6,619 nucleotides of DNA from an uncultured Peptoniphilus sp. GTDB taxonomy: Bacteria > Bacillota > Clostridia > Tissierellales > Peptoniphilaceae. How positions within the stretch are numbered: the first letter of the stretch is position 1; each line of letters opens with the position of its first letter. Location of the stretch: NCBI GenBank assembly GCA_902489255.1, contig CABTZF010000037.1:1-6619 (forward strand), given 5' to 3'. Shown here piece after piece: positions 5,954-6,619 of the stretch. The translations under genes and the position numbers were made by a program. The notes under the pieces were generated by a model, which did no database searches, was not told where the DNA came from, and saw only the letters and a list, made by a program, of their open reading frames with translations.

Positions 5954-6406
5954 GTGAATACACCTGAGGAAAAAATTAAATTAAAAATTTTAATTGGTAT
6001 CTTTGTTGTAATAATGCTATTGCTAGTTATTATAAGATTTACGACACTTTACGAAAATAAACCATCATTTATTCAAACAGAAGATAACCATCTATTGTCT
6101 TCTTATAGCTCAACATTTCATAAAATTGATGTTTATGAATATGGTGATAAAATTATAATAAACGCATATTCTGAAGGCAAATTAGACGAACCTAATCAAC
6201 TAGTGGTAAAAATTGATGGTGAGATTTCAAAAGAGGATATACAAGTAGATTGGGAAACGGTTGGTGGGGTAATCGTTGAAGAGGGAAGTGAAAATGTCAT
6301 TGCTGCAAATGTAAAGATTCAACAAGATGAGAAAGTGATTTTAGATGAAACTATAAGTTTGTTTGAAGAAGGTTGGAAGGCTTTAGATACTACAGTAAGT
6401 AAGTAG
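5954..6406 (+). CDS. Small membrane-anchored protein with an extracytoplasmic beta-rich domain
   Basis: This is a complete gene of 150 residues starting at GTG 5954, chosen because AAAGGAG (5937-5943) stands ten bases before it, and ending at TAG 6404-6406. A short charged N-terminus leads into one hydrophobic helix (about 11-28). An outward-facing domain of alternating strands follows: 'FHKIDVYEYGDKIIINAY', 'NQLVVKIDG', 'VIVEEGSENVIAANVKI'. There is no cysteine at a lipobox position, so it is anchored by the helix. It follows the broken 5301-5857 fragment by about 100 bases. Like the minus-strand 121-residue protein it is a short anchor-plus-domain protein, but I see no clear sequence kinship between them. 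Function unknown; an immunity-like role is possible given the place behind a possible toxin end. Confidence 0.7.
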   Translation: MNTPEEKIKLKILIGIFVVIMLLLVIIRFTTLYENKPSFIQTEDNHLLSSYSSTFHKIDVYEYGDKIIINAYSEGKLDEPNQLVVKIDGEISKEDIQVDWETVGGVIVEEGSENVIAANVKIQQDEKVILDETISLFEEGWKALDTTVSK

Positions 6407-6511
6407 TTATTGATAGATTATATTTTTAAAAGCACATTTTATTATAAATTAATGTGATGAGAGATACGAGAAAGTTAATATCTGTCTTTATCGATTGTAT
6501 AAATAATTTTA

Positions 6512-6561
6512 CACATATAAAAACTCAATGGTAGAACTCTACCATTGAGTTTTTATATGTG
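6512..6561. terminator. Perfect 24-bp inverted repeat, likely bidirectional terminator
   Basis: Arms 6512-6535 and 6538-6561 are perfectly complementary around AC; the hairpin loop in practice would be GAACTC or similar. The T-run inside the right arm (6550-6554) would terminate plus-strand transcripts, and the A-run in the left arm does so for the minus strand. It separates the 5954 gene from the apparent transposase tail on the other strand. The stretch 6407-6511 before it holds nothing recognisable. Confidence 0.75.
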
Positions 6562-6619
6562 ACGAATTGTCAAATCAAATGCAACACCTATGGTAAGAAA
6601 CCAAAAAGTTCTTCTTTAG
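6553..6619 (-). pseudogene. Possible C-terminal end of a transposase, running off the window
   Basis: On the minus strand the frame ending at TAA (6555-6553) reads 'GVAFDLTIRHI', and a shifted frame just upstream reads 'KEELFGFLP'. Endings of the form '...F-L-x-G-V-A-x-D-L-T-I' remind me of IS30-family (DDE) transposases in Firmicutes, but this is recall from very short sequence. If right, the copy is frameshifted near its end and most of it lies to the right of the window. The terminator hairpin begins at its last codons. Confidence 0.3.

Noticed and set aside
6432..6460. Small inverted repeat CACATT/AATGTG behind the 5954 gene
   Set aside because: It has only six pairs with a long AT loop and no T-run; likely chance in AT-rich DNA, and the strong hairpin at 6512 serves as terminator.

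Overview
The window is strongly AT-rich with purine-rich Shine-Dalgarno sites, strong hairpin terminators, a Cpl-7 lysin repeat, a copper-amine-oxidase-like secreted protein and a large-serine-recombinase remnant. Together these suggest a low-GC Gram-positive anaerobe (Clostridia/Tissierellia type); the species cannot be fixed from this stretch. There are no rRNA or tRNA genes and no CRISPR array.

Layout. Bases 1-1425 encode a secreted-looking protein with copper-amine-oxidase N-terminal-like segments; its true start may lie left of the window. Directly behind its stop, in another frame, lies one orphan Cpl-7 repeat (a cell-wall-binding module of phage lysins) followed by a strong terminator: a prophage scrap. 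A start-less C-terminal fragment follows (about 1710-1886), then an intact gene (2050-3528) for a three-helix membrane protein with an extracytoplasmic Asp-box (BNR/sialidase-like) domain. Behind it sit another start-less fragment with an internal stop (3521-3760) and a terminator.

Bases 3963-4340 are the decayed recombination end of an integrative or transposable element. A small SHOCT-like protein has a well-placed Shine-Dalgarno in front of ATT instead of ATG. It is followed by the first ~31 codons of a large serine recombinase, with a stop at codon 8. The recombinase frame runs straight into about 180 codons of an unrelated, unrecognised domain (to 4889). A convergent minus-strand gene (4930-5295) encodes a small single-pass membrane protein with its own good promoter. 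That promoter lies inside another start-less, frameshifted plus-strand fragment (5301-5857). A second small membrane-anchored protein (5954-6406) follows. The right edge holds a near-perfect 24-bp inverted-repeat terminator and what may be the last codons of a minus-strand transposase.

Overall this is an accessory island in decay: 3' ends of several different genes, none with a start codon, interleaved with intact membrane-anchored genes and leftovers of at least two kinds of mobile DNA. One reading is a scrapyard of polymorphic toxin C-terminal cassettes whose membrane-bound immunity or accessory genes survive. That is an inference from layout; no fragment was recognised as a known toxin.
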